Shown one piece after another: positions 23,388 to 32,000 of a stretch of DNA of 64,000 nucleotides (position 1 is the first letter of the stretch; every line of letters begins with the position of its first letter). Source of the DNA: Clostridiales bacterium (GTDB lineage Bacteria; Bacillota; Clostridia; Oscillospirales; Oscillospiraceae); assembly GCA_004557735.1 (NCBI GenBank), contig SFFV01000001.1, positions 124,001 to 188,000 on the forward strand, given 5' to 3'. The notes below the pieces were generated by a model. The model did not search any database. It was not told the DNA's origin and saw only the letters and a program-made list of their open reading frames with translations. Made by a program: the position numbers and the translations under genes.

Positions 23388-24722
23388 ATGAAGCTGAGAA
23401 TATTCCGTTTTTCGGCGCTCGCCGCCGTGCTGCTTGCCGCCGTTTATCTCCACGGCTGCGGCTACCGGGCCGAGACCGCCCCGCCGGCCGCCACTCCCGC
23501 GCCGACGGAAACGCCGGTCTATACCGTGGAATACCGTCTCGGCGATAACGTTCTCCAATCCGAGAGCGTCCCGTTCGGCGGCGCTCCCGCCGCTGCCGCC
23601 GCGCTTCCGGAGGGCCTTTTTCTCGTTGCGTGGACAGACAAAACCGGCGAGCGCGTCGATCCGGCGGCGGAGCCGGTCGAGGCGGACACGGTATATTACG
23701 CGCTGGCGCGTCCGGTGCTCAGCTCCGACGCGGCGTTTCTCTTCCCCGACGAATACGGGCTGCTCCGCCCGGAGAGTACGATGACGCGCGGGGAGTGCGC
23801 CGCGGCGCTGCGTGCGCTCGCGCCGGAGGAGTTTCTTGATCCCGCGCTTCCCGCTTCGCCGGATGCCGAAGGGGACGGCCCGCTCACGCGCGAGGAGTTC
23901 AAAGCCGTACTGGAGGCGCTTTTTGATCCTGAGGCCGTCGGGCCGGTGCTCGATGCTCTGCCGGAAACGGAGAGTGAAAATACGACGCGCGCGGAATTTG
24001 CTTACGGCGTTTCCCGTCTGCTCGGCAAAGAGAACGCTGCCGAGGACGTCTATTACCCGGACGTCCCACCGGCGCACTGGGCGTCCGCCGAGCTGCTCGC
24101 CGCAGCGGGGAGCGGAACGCTCACAAAAGAATCTCTTGTTTCCATGACGCGGGACGGCTTCCTCTGGTTCGGCGGATATCTCTACCGGCTCGGCGAGGAC
24201 GGATTTTTTCTCACCGACGAAGAATCCGACGGGCTGTATTATGATAAAAACGGCCGCTACACGAGCGGCAGCGCGGAGCTTGACGGCTACGTTGCGCAGA
24301 CGCTCTCCGACTTTATGACGCCGGATGCCGCGCGGCTTGACGATCTCCGGGCGGTTTATTACCATGTGAAAAACGACTTTCAGTATCTCACGCGCAACTA
24401 CTACGACTCCGGCGCGACCGGCTGGGATATCGATGAGGCCCTCACGATCTTCCGCACAAACAAGGGCAACTGCTACTGCTACGCCGGGGCGTTCTGCGCG
24501 CTCGCCCGCGGGCTTGGGTACAACGCCCGCACCTACTCCGGCAGCATCGGCAAAGAAAATCAGCCGCACGCCTGGACGGAGATCGCGCTCGACGGAAAAA
24601 TCTACATCTGCGACCCGGAGATCGAGATGAACTACTGGCTGCTTCAGATGTACACCGATAATTTTATGATGCTGCGCGAAAACTCGCTCGGCTGGAACTA
24701 TCAGGCCGTCGGACGCACATGA
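23388..24722 (+). CDS. Paralogous lipoprotein with SLH-like repeats and a transglutaminase-like domain
   Basis: A 444-aa paralogue of the divergent gene at 21774-23255, with the same layout. Lipobox LHGC ends at residue 25 (His at -2 is unusual), then a Pro-rich linker, TVEYRLGDNV, SLH-like repeats (YGLLRPESTMTRGECAAAL, YYPDVPPAHWASAELL), and the transglutaminase core. Catalytic residues are Cys in KGNCYCY, His in PHAWTEI and Asp in ICDPEIEM. A GGGAGGG ribosome site precedes the ATG at 23388. The two genes probably arose by inverted duplication. Confidence 0.82.
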   Translation: MKLRIFRFSALAAVLLAAVYLHGCGYRAETAPPAATPAPTETPVYTVEYRLGDNVLQSESVPFGGAPAAAAALPEGLFLVAWTDKTGERVDPAAEPVEADTVYYALARPVLSSDAAFLFPDEYGLLRPESTMTRGECAAALRALAPEEFLDPALPASPDAEGDGPLTREEFKAVLEALFDPEAVGPVLDALPETESENTTRAEFAYGVSRLLGKENAAEDVYYPDVPPAHWASAELLAAAGSGTLTKESLVSMTRDGFLWFGGYLYRLGEDGFFLTDEESDGLYYDKNGRYTSGSAELDGYVAQTLSDFMTPDAARLDDLRAVYYHVKNDFQYLTRNYYDSGATGWDIDEALTIFRTNKGNCYCYAGAFCALARGLGYNARTYSGSIGKENQPHAWTEIALDGKIYICDPEIEMNYWLLQMYTDNFMMLRENSLGWNYQAVGRT

Positions 24723-24740
24723 ATACATAACGGCTTTCAT

Positions 24741-24767
24741 CCCTCCGGTTTGCGCCGGAGGGTTTTT
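24741..24767 (+). terminator. Terminator after the plus-strand lipoprotein gene
   Basis: An 8-bp perfect stem (24741-24748 with 24755-24762) with a 6-base loop and TTTTT. It lies only about 50 bases before the spoVAD start, so spoVAD needs its own promoter in a very small space or relies on read-through. Confidence 0.8.
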
Positions 24768-24817
24768 ATACATATACCGTGTTTTTCCGGGCATTCTATG
24801 GAAAAACGGAAAAGACG

Positions 24818-25846
24818 GTGGTTTTTCTGAAAAACAAGCGGCTCGGGCGGCAGACGGTCGCCTTTACAAACCCGCCCTCCGTTGCGGCAGGCAGCTGCGT
24901 CGTCGGGCAGAAGGAGGGCGAAGGCCCTCTGCGGAAATGGTTCGACTATATCAGCGACGATTCCTACTTCGGCCAGTCGAGCTGGGAGAAGGCGGAGAGC
25001 GTGATGCTCTCGAAGTGCTTTGCGCTCTGCTGCGACAAGGCGAAAATTCCGCCCTCGGACATTCAGTATCTGTTCGCAGGCGATCTGCTCAATCAGTGCG
25101 CGGGTTCAACGTTCGCTGCGCGCGATCTCCCCATCCCCTACTTCGGCGTGTACGGCGCGTGCTCCACAATGGCGGAGAGTCTGTCGCTCGCCGCGATGAC
25201 GATCGACGGCGGGTACGCCGACACCGTGTGCGCCATGACCTGCTCGCACTTCTGCTCGGCGGAGCGGCAGTTCCGCTTTCCGCTCGAATACGGCGGGCAG
25301 CGCACGCCGACCGCGCAGTGGACCGTGACCGGCGCGGGTGCGCTGATGCTCACGAGCGAGGGGGAAGGCCCCTATGTGACGCATGTTACGACCGGGCGCA
25401 TTTTCGACGCGGGCGTGACGGATGCAAACAACATGGGCGCGTCAATGGCCCCGGCGGCATATGAAACGCTCAAGGCACACTTTGCCGACACCGGGCGCAC
25501 TCCCGCAGACTATGCCGCGATCATCACCGGCGATCTCGGGAAGATCGGGCACGAAATATTGACCGACCTCTTTCTGCGGGACGGCGTCGATCTCGGCGTG
25601 TGCTCCACGGACTGCGGTATGCTCATTTTCAATTTGGAGACGCAGGACGTACACGCCGGCGGCAGCGGCTGCGGGTGCAGCGCGTCGGTGCTGTGCGGCC
25701 ACATTCTCCAGCGCATGACCTGCGGCGACTGGCCGCGCGTGCTGTTTGCCGCAACCGGCGCGCTCATGTCGCCGACGACATCGCAGCAGGGCGAGAGCAT
25801 TCCCGGCATCTGTCACGCCGTGGTGCTGGACGTAAATCGGGGGTAA
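24818..25846 (+). CDS. spoVAD: Stage V sporulation protein AD
   Basis: Thiolase-fold protein of the SpoVA complex, which moves dipicolinic acid into the forespore and out at germination. It matches the family throughout: RLGRQTVAFTNPPSV, GQKEGEGPL, GVYGACSTMAESL, and SGCGCSASVLCGHIL. The start is uncertain: GTG at 24818 (342 aa) gives the usual N-terminal length, while GTG at 24779 would add 13 residues and nearly touches the preceding terminator. Neither has a strong ribosome site. SpoVAE follows at once. The usual upstream partner spoVAC is absent from this spot. Confidence 0.92.
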   Translation: MVFLKNKRLGRQTVAFTNPPSVAAGSCVVGQKEGEGPLRKWFDYISDDSYFGQSSWEKAESVMLSKCFALCCDKAKIPPSDIQYLFAGDLLNQCAGSTFAARDLPIPYFGVYGACSTMAESLSLAAMTIDGGYADTVCAMTCSHFCSAERQFRFPLEYGGQRTPTAQWTVTGAGALMLTSEGEGPYVTHVTTGRIFDAGVTDANNMGASMAPAAYETLKAHFADTGRTPADYAAIITGDLGKIGHEILTDLFLRDGVDLGVCSTDCGMLIFNLETQDVHAGGSGCGCSASVLCGHILQRMTCGDWPRVLFAATGALMSPTTSQQGESIPGICHAVVLDVNRG

Positions 25847-25851
25847 GGACT

Positions 25852-26214
25852 ATGTGGACAGATTATCTCAAAGCGTTTCTCGTCGGCGGGGCGCTGTGTG
25901 CGCTCGGGCAGGTGCTCATTGACCGCACAAAACTCACTCCGGCGCGGATCCTGACATGCTATGTTGTCCTCGGCGTTGTGCTGCACGCCGTCGGCGTGTA
26001 CGCGCCGCTTATCGAGTGGGCCGGCGCGGGCGCGAGCGTCCCGCTCACCGGCTTTGGCAGCACGCTCGCGAAGGGCGTGGAAACGGCCGTGGCGGAGAAA
26101 GGCTTTCTCGGCGTGTTTACCGGCGGACTGTCGGCCTCCGCCGGCGGGATCGCCGCCGCCGTTATCTTCGGGTATCTCGCCGCCGTCATCTTCAAGCCCA
26201 AAGAGAAAAAATAA
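25852..26214 (+). CDS. spoVAE: Stage V sporulation protein AE
   Basis: A 120-aa membrane protein with three to four hydrophobic segments, matching SpoVAE. Diagnostic stretches are YLKAFLVGGALCALGQ at the start, LLxRTKLTPARILT-like DRTKLTPARIL, and GAGASVPLTGFG in the middle. It follows spoVAD by 5 bp with AAGGA ahead of the ATG. Together they are part of the DPA channel in the inner forespore membrane. It converges on the next gene with only 2 bp between stops and no obvious terminator. Confidence 0.92.
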   Translation: MWTDYLKAFLVGGALCALGQVLIDRTKLTPARILTCYVVLGVVLHAVGVYAPLIEWAGAGASVPLTGFGSTLAKGVETAVAEKGFLGVFTGGLSASAGGIAAAVIFGYLAAVIFKPKEKK

Positions 26215-26216
26215 CG

Positions 26217-27200
26217 TTACAGATACCGCCGCTTTCCGCACAGAACGGTGGTAAACAGCATGGCCATCACGCCACAGCCGCGCCGGTAAAAGGCAAGCGT
26301 TTTGTCCTCCGGCAGCGTCTCCTGCGCCGTTTCCAGCAAAAGGAGCGTGCTGCCGGACACCTCGGGCGCGTCGGTTTCCAGTGTTCCGTCCTCCGTAAGC
26401 GTGACGCGCAGCGCATCGGCGGCGCAGCCATACCCGGACGGCGGACGCGACTCCTGCAAATAGTACGTTCCGGCGGGGAGGCCCCCGATGCGCAGGCGTC
26501 CGCTCTCCGCGGTGCGCAGGATGTAGGTGTGGCGCGTGTGGCCGCAATCGAGCGCGCACGCAAGATATGCGTCTCCGCATTCCCGAAACGCTACCGGCTC
26601 ACGCGCCGCGGCATCATAGTAGAGCCGAAAGCAGGCGGACGGCAGCGGATGATCCGCCACACGCGCGTCGGCAAAGCGCACGCCGCGAAAAACCGAAAAG
26701 CCGTAGGTAAAAACCGCCGCGCTGCCGCTCGTCACGGTCCGGCCGCTCACGCTCTCCGCTATAAGGGATACGGCGTTTCCTTCCGAGCCGGTGACGCAGC
26801 CGTCGCCCAGCCGCGCCGTCCACTCGACCGTCAGGCAGACGCTCTCCCGTGCGGAAAAGCGCTCCGAGAGGTGGAGCGTAAAGGCGTTTTCCGGCGAGCG
26901 CGCGCCGGTGATGAGCGTATAGTACGAGGCGTTGACGCTCTCGCCGTCAGCAAGCACCGCTGTGAGCGAGAGAAACTCCACACCGGGGGAAAACACGCTG
27001 CGTACCGTCCAGCTCTCGCCGGCGCGCAGCGTGAGCGTGGCGCGGAAATGCAGCGCTTCGCCCGGCATGGCGCTGCGCGACGGTTTCCAGTCTCCGGCGT
27101 CCGTCCGCACCCCGGCGCCGGATTCCCCCGTGGCCAGAGCGCGCAGCGGCAGCAGCACGGCAAGCATACATACGGCGAGACATACGATCCGGCACTTCAT
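26217..27200 (-). CDS. Secreted SpaA/Cna-B-like surface protein
   Basis: A 327-aa protein with a signal peptide (KCRIVCLAVCMLAVLLPLRALA), a DUF-like beta domain with FTLHLSERFSARESV, and a prealbumin-like Cna-B/SpaA domain near residues 215-280. That domain contains LRIGGLPAGTYYLQESRPPSGY, in which the E of LQE is the usual isopeptide catalyst. The C-terminus is a short hydrophobic stretch followed by CGKRRYL, with LPEDKT ahead, so it looks like a degenerate LPxTG anchor. Start at 27200 with GGAGGGAGGG ahead. No sortase is nearby; the nearest are 20 kb away. Confidence 0.65.
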   Translation of the reverse strand: MKCRIVCLAVCMLAVLLPLRALATGESGAGVRTDAGDWKPSRSAMPGEALHFRATLTLRAGESWTVRSVFSPGVEFLSLTAVLADGESVNASYYTLITGARSPENAFTLHLSERFSARESVCLTVEWTARLGDGCVTGSEGNAVSLIAESVSGRTVTSGSAAVFTYGFSVFRGVRFADARVADHPLPSACFRLYYDAAAREPVAFRECGDAYLACALDCGHTRHTYILRTAESGRLRIGGLPAGTYYLQESRPPSGYGCAADALRVTLTEDGTLETDAPEVSGSTLLLLETAQETLPEDKTLAFYRRGCGVMAMLFTTVLCGKRRYL

Positions 27201-27298
27201 GCTCTTCCCTCCCTCCCCCACGGAAAAGCGCGGGAAATGTTCTTTCGGGTAAGAGCATAGCAGAGGCGGATCGCAAAATCAGTCGAACGGAGAGAGCA

Positions 27299-27327
27299 TT
27301 GCCCGGGGCGCTCCTTTATGGTATAGT
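27299..27327 (+). promoter_or_regulatory. Promoter of ruvX
   Basis: TTGCCC (27299-27304), a 17-base spacer and TATAGT (27322-27327). The -10 is copied by the tandem repeat just downstream. Confidence 0.55.
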
Positions 27328-27355
27328 AAGCACGGAATGGTATAGTAAGCACGGA
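27318..27355 (+). repeat. Perfect 19-bp tandem duplication including the -10 box
   Basis: Two identical 19-base units (27318-27336 and 27337-27355), each containing TATAGT. The copy adds a second -10-like box (27341-27346) between the promoter and the ruvX ribosome site. Confidence 0.95.
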
Positions 27356-27370
27356 AACGGAGGGACAGCC

Positions 27371-27787
27371 ATGAAACGTATCATCGCCATAGACTACGGC
27401 GACGCACGCACGGGCGTTGCGGTGTCCGATCTCACCGGCACACTTGCGGGGGAAGCGCTCACCATTCAGGAATGGAACGCCGAAAAGCTCGCGCAGCGGC
27501 TCGCCTTTTTTGCCCGCGAGCGCGGCGCCGGGCAGTTCGTGCTCGGTCTGCCGAAGAACATGGACGGCACAGAAGGCCCGCGCGCAGAAAAGGCGCGGCA
27601 GTTCAAGGCGCTGCTCGAGGAGGCCTCCGGCCTGCCGGTCACACTCTGGGACGAGCGGCGCAGCACCATTGAGGCGCACGCCATACTTCACGCCGCCGGA
27701 AAAAAGGAAAAAAAACACCGCGCCAACGTGGACGCGGTGGCGGCAACGCTTCTGCTCGAGGGGTATCTTGCCAGCCCCAACCGATAG
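27371..27787 (+). CDS. ruvX: Putative pre-16S rRNA nuclease / Holliday-junction resolvase family protein YqgF
   Basis: An RNase H-fold nuclease (138 aa) required for 16S rRNA 5'-end maturation in bacteria where it has been tested, earlier called Holliday-junction resolvase-like. The family marks are present: IIAIDYGDARTGVAVSD at the start (catalytic Asp), VLGLPKNMDGTEG in the middle and LWDERRSTIEAH towards the end, with VDAVAATLLLEGYL at the C-terminus. Start at 27371 with GGAGGG ahead. Monocistronic, between the tandem-repeat promoter and a terminator shared with the opposite strand. Confidence 0.93.
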   Translation: MKRIIAIDYGDARTGVAVSDLTGTLAGEALTIQEWNAEKLAQRLAFFARERGAGQFVLGLPKNMDGTEGPRAEKARQFKALLEEASGLPVTLWDERRSTIEAHAILHAAGKKEKKHRANVDAVAATLLLEGYLASPNR

Positions 27788-27789
27788 CC

Positions 27790-27825
27790 AAAAGCCCGGA
27801 AGAGGGAAACCTCTTCCGGGCTTTT
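27790..27825. terminator. Bidirectional terminator between ruvX and the AlkD-like gene
   Basis: A 16-bp stem (27790-27805 with 27810-27825) with A-runs on one side and T-runs on the other. It works for ruvX on the plus strand and for the long minus-strand operon. Confidence 0.88.
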
Positions 27826-27826
27826 G

Positions 27827-28522
27827 TTACTCTCGTATGGTAAGCGTTCGGAGATATGCCCTGTGCTCGTCCGGCACACGGTAGCTCTCGATGGCTTTGC
27901 GGATGGTTTTGTTGTGCGTCCACACGTCCAGCCGCCGCTGCTCGATGTATGAGATCGCCGTTTCGTACTGCTTGGCAAGAGCTGTGGCAAAGTACCAGGC
28001 AATCATCATGTTTACATAATATTCTTTACTTTTAATTATGGAAACTTCTTCAAGGTATTCCGGGCGAAAATCCTTGTCGAGATAGTGCGTCATAAGCATT
28101 TCAATGCCGAAACGGACGGTATAGGGTTCAGCGCTTCGCATCCAGCGGCGGCACTCGTCCGGCAACGCCGGAGGGTGCTTTTTAAACGCTTTCGGACGCA
28201 GGGAATCGCAGGTCGCCCAGTTATCGACATAGGGCAGAAAGACGTCAAGCGCGGCGACGGCCGCGGCGCAGTCCTTCTCCTCGTTCAATATCAGCGCGTG
28301 GAGGTTGTTCTCGTCCAAATACCGGTGCGGCAGGTCGGCCAGAAATTCCCCGATATCCGGCATACGGCACAGCTCCTTTGCCAAAGCGCGGCAGTCCGGC
28401 AGACGGACGCCGAGAACGCTCTCCGGCGGGAGCGTCGGCACGAGCCGCGCCATGAACGCGGCGTTCGTTTCGTCGCGCAGCGCGAAAAGCCGCTCGCGTA
28501 CCGTTTCCGCCGCGCCGCTCAC
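27827..28522 (-). CDS. DNA alkylation repair (AlkD-like) protein
   Basis: A 231-aa all-helical protein of the AlkD/HEAT-like DNA glycosylase family, which removes bulky or charged alkylated bases. Family marks include LGVRLPDCRALAKEL, the Trp-Asp pair in VDNWATCDSLRPK, and RFGIEMLMTHYLD. The start is a GTG at 28522 that overlaps the stop of the phosphodiesterase gene (GTGA), so it is translationally coupled. It is the last gene of the long minus-strand run and ends 2 bp before the shared terminator. Confidence 0.82.
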   Translation of the reverse strand: MSGAAETVRERLFALRDETNAAFMARLVPTLPPESVLGVRLPDCRALAKELCRMPDIGEFLADLPHRYLDENNLHALILNEEKDCAAAVAALDVFLPYVDNWATCDSLRPKAFKKHPPALPDECRRWMRSAEPYTVRFGIEMLMTHYLDKDFRPEYLEEVSIIKSKEYYVNMMIAWYFATALAKQYETAISYIEQRRLDVWTHNKTIRKAIESYRVPDEHRAYLRTLTIRE

Positions 28523-29067
28523 GCTTTGATGCGCTCGGCGCGCCATACCTCGCCGGTCTCCACGTCCTTCCATGTGAACACGCCGTTTTCAAAGAGCAGA
28601 TAGCTGTGGCGGCTTCCTTCCTTCGGGATGGATACGGAGCCGGGGTTTACATAATAATTCCCGTTCTTCTGCTCGAACGCCGGGATATGGGTATGTCCGT
28701 AGAGCACGATGTCGCCGGAGGCGGCGGCTTTGGACGCCTCGTCGAGATGGTGGCCGTGGGTGAGATACAGGGTGTACCCGTCCGCGAACACGGCGGCGAA
28801 GTTAGCAAGCACAGGGAAATCCAATACCATCTGGTCCACTTCTCCGTCGCAGTTGCCGCGAATGCACAGCGGCGCTTTTTCGAGCGCGTTGAGCATGGCG
28901 GCAGTCTTTTTCGTATCGTACTCGCGCGGCAGGTCATTGCGCGGGCCGTGGAAAAGGTTGTCGCCGAGCAGCAGCAGCTTTTCCGGCGCTTCCTCCTCCA
29001 TGCGGCAGAGAAGCTCGCGCACATAGTACGCCGAGCCGTGCAGATCGGACGCGATCATAAGTTTCAT
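28519..29067 (-). CDS. yfcE: YfcE-type metallophosphoesterase
   Basis: A 182-aa calcineurin-like phosphodiesterase. All metal-binding blocks are visible: ASDLHGS (6-12), LLGDNLFHG (34-42), GNCD (about 71), THGHHLD (about 104-110) and GHTHIP (about 122-127), followed by VNPGSVSIPK. The enzyme family hydrolyses phosphodiesters; the physiological substrate is unknown. Good AAAGGAG ribosome site, 14 bp after polC, so it is in the same operon. Confidence 0.9.
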   Translation of the reverse strand: MKLMIASDLHGSAYYVRELLCRMEEEAPEKLLLLGDNLFHGPRNDLPREYDTKKTAAMLNALEKAPLCIRGNCDGEVDQMVLDFPVLANFAAVFADGYTLYLTHGHHLDEASKAAASGDIVLYGHTHIPAFEQKNGNYYVNPGSVSIPKEGSRHSYLLFENGVFTWKDVETGEVWRAERIKA

Positions 29068-29081
29068 TTTGGGCCACTCCT

Positions 29082-32000
29082 TTACATTTCGCCGAAGGCG
29101 TCAAAAAGGCTCACCTGCCGGCTCTCCGGCAGATTACCGAGCGCGCCGAGCTTGCGCAGCATGTCCAGGTGGGCGGCGCTCACCTTGGGGCAGGCGTCGG
29201 AAATGTCGTCAATGGAGACGAACTGCGCTCCGGAATCCTGCGCGCGCTTGAGATCCTCCGCCGCCGAGCCGCCGAGACCGGAGATGGCCACGAACGGCGG
29301 GCGCAGGCAGCCGTCCTCAATGAGGAATTTGTAGGAATCGGATTTGTAGATATCGATGGGCGCAAAGGTAAAGCCGCGCCGGTAAAATTCATACACCGCC
29401 TCGAGCGTGGTGAGAAGATCCTCTTCCTTCGCCGTTGCGTTCGGGTTGCGGCGGATGGCGTTGATCTTCGCAAGGCATTTGTCGATGCCCTGCAGCATGC
29501 TCTCGGCGTCAAAGCCGTCCTTCTGGCTGCGGCGGTAGAAATACGCGCTATAGTATGCGAGCGGCTCGTGCACCTTGAACCACGCGATCCGGAACGCCAT
29601 CGTGACATACGCGACCGCGTGCGCCTTCGGGAACAGGTACTGGATCTTCCGGCAGGATTCGATCCACCACTCCGGCACGCCGAGCTGCTGCATCTCTTCC
29701 ACGATGCCGTCCGGCCACGGTTTGCCCTTGTGGATGGCGCCCTTACGCACGGCCTCCATGAATTTGAACGCGCGCTTCGGCTCCATGCCCATGTCAATGA
29801 GATAGAGCATGATGTCGTCCCGGCAGCCGACGCATTTGTCGGTCGGCGCGATGCCGTTGACAACGATGTCACGAATGTTGCCCGCCCACACGTCCGTCCC
29901 ATGGGAAAAGCCCGACAGTCGGACAAGCGTGGCAAACTCGTGCGGCTGCGTATCCACAAGCATCTGGCGCGTGAACGCCGTGCCGAACTCCGGCACGCCG
30001 ATCGTGCCGGTGTGACCGATGATCGGGTCGCCGTCCGCTATGCCGAGCGGTTCGGGCGAGGTGAAGATGCGCATGGTTTCCGGGTCATCAAGCGGGATCT
30101 CGCGGGCGTTGACGCCGGTGGCGTCCTCCAGCATGCGGATCATTGTCGGATCATCGTGGCCGAGCTCGTCGAGCTTTAAGAGGTTCGCCTCCATGCTGTG
30201 ATATTCAAAGTGCGTCGTGATGATGCCGCCGGTCGCGTCGTCCGCGGGGTGCTGCACGGGGCAGAAGTCCGTGACGTCCTTGTCCTGCGGAATGATGACG
30301 AGACCGCCGGGGTGCTGGCCCGTCGTGCGCTTTACGCCGACGCAGCCCGCCGCGAGACGGTTTTCCTCCGCCTTCGAGACGGTCATGCCGCGCTCTTCAA
30401 GATATTTTTTCACATAGCCGTAGGCCGTCTTTTCCGCAAGCGTGCCGATCGTACCGGCGCGGAACACATGGTCGCGGCCGAAGAGCTCCTCGGTGTATTT
30501 ATGGGCGTTCGCCTGGTATTCGCCGGAGAAGTTCAGATCGATATCGGGGACCTTGTCGCCGCCGAAGCCGAGGAACGTTTCAAACGGGATATCGAACCCG
30601 TCCTTGGCGAGCTTCGCGCCGCACACGGGGCAGACCCGGTCCGGCATGTCCGCGCCGCAGCCGTACTTGTCGCCGTTCGGCATGAACACGTTTTCAAAGT
30701 CGGTGAATTTGCATTTCGGACAGCGGTAGTGCGGCGGGAGGGAGTTGACCTCCGTAATGCCGGACATGTACGCCACCAGGGAGGAGCCGACGCTTCCCCG
30801 GCTGCCGACAAGGTAGCCGTGCTCGAGCGAGTTCTGCACGAGCTTCTGCGCGGACATGTAAATGACCTCGTAGTGCCGGCCGAGAATGGCGTCGAGTTCT
30901 TCCTTGATGCGCGTTGCAACAAGCTCCGGCGGGTTTTCGCCGTAAAGCTCGTGGGTCTTGTCCCACACCATGCGCTCGAGATCCTCCGCCGCGTTCGGGA
31001 TGGACGGTGGAAAAAGCTCCTTCGGCAGGAGCTCGAAGCTCTCCACGCTGTCGGCGATGGCGTTCGGCGCGGTGACGACGACATCGCGGCAGTCCGCCTC
31101 GCCGAGATACGAAAACTCCCGGAGCATTTCATCGGTCGTTTTGAAATAGAGCGGCAGGGGCTTGTCCGCGTCCGGAAATTTACGCGACGCCATGAGAATG
31201 TGGCGGTAGATTTCGTCCTCCGGCTCGAGAAAATGCACGTCGCCGGTCGCGACAACAAGCTTTCCGAGCCGCCGGCCAAGCGCGAGGACGCGGCGGTTGA
31301 ATTCGCGCAGATCCTCTTCGTCGCGCGCCTTGCCGTCACTGATGAGAAAATGGTTGTTGCAAAGCGGCTGAATTTCAAAATAATCGTAGAACGACGCGAG
31401 CCGGTCGAGTTCGGCGTCGCTCCGGCTGCGCACGACGGCGTCGAAAATCTCGCCCGCCTCGCACGCCGAGCCGATGAGTATCCCCTCGCGGTACTGCATC
31501 AAAAGGCTCTTCGGAATGATGGGGTTTTTCCGGAAGTGCTCCAAATGTGATTTGGAGATGAGTTCATAGAGATTCTTGAGGCCGGTCTTGTTCTGCACGA
31601 GCAGCGTGATATGCCGCGGACGGCGGGCGTCGCTTTTACGCAGCTCCGCCACGAGCGTCCCGGCGTCTGAGAGCGTTTTCGCGCCCTTGTCCGCGAGCCG
31701 CGGACGGAGCGTCGTGAAAATGCGGGCGCAAACGGCGGCGTCGTCGCTCGCGCGGTGGTGGTTGAACTCCGGCAGACCCAGAGCATTGGAGATAATATCG
31801 AGCTTGAATTTCTTGAGCTGCTTCAAAAGTGCCTGCGCAATGGGGAGCGTATCGATGTACACGGGGTCGAACGCAAGGCCGCTGCGCTTTACCGCGGCGG
31901 CAATGAAGCCGATATCAAAGGCGGCGTTGTGCGCCACGAGCGGAAGATCGCCCGCAAATTCCAGAAAGGCCCGCACGGCCTCCGCCTCGCCCGGCGCGCC

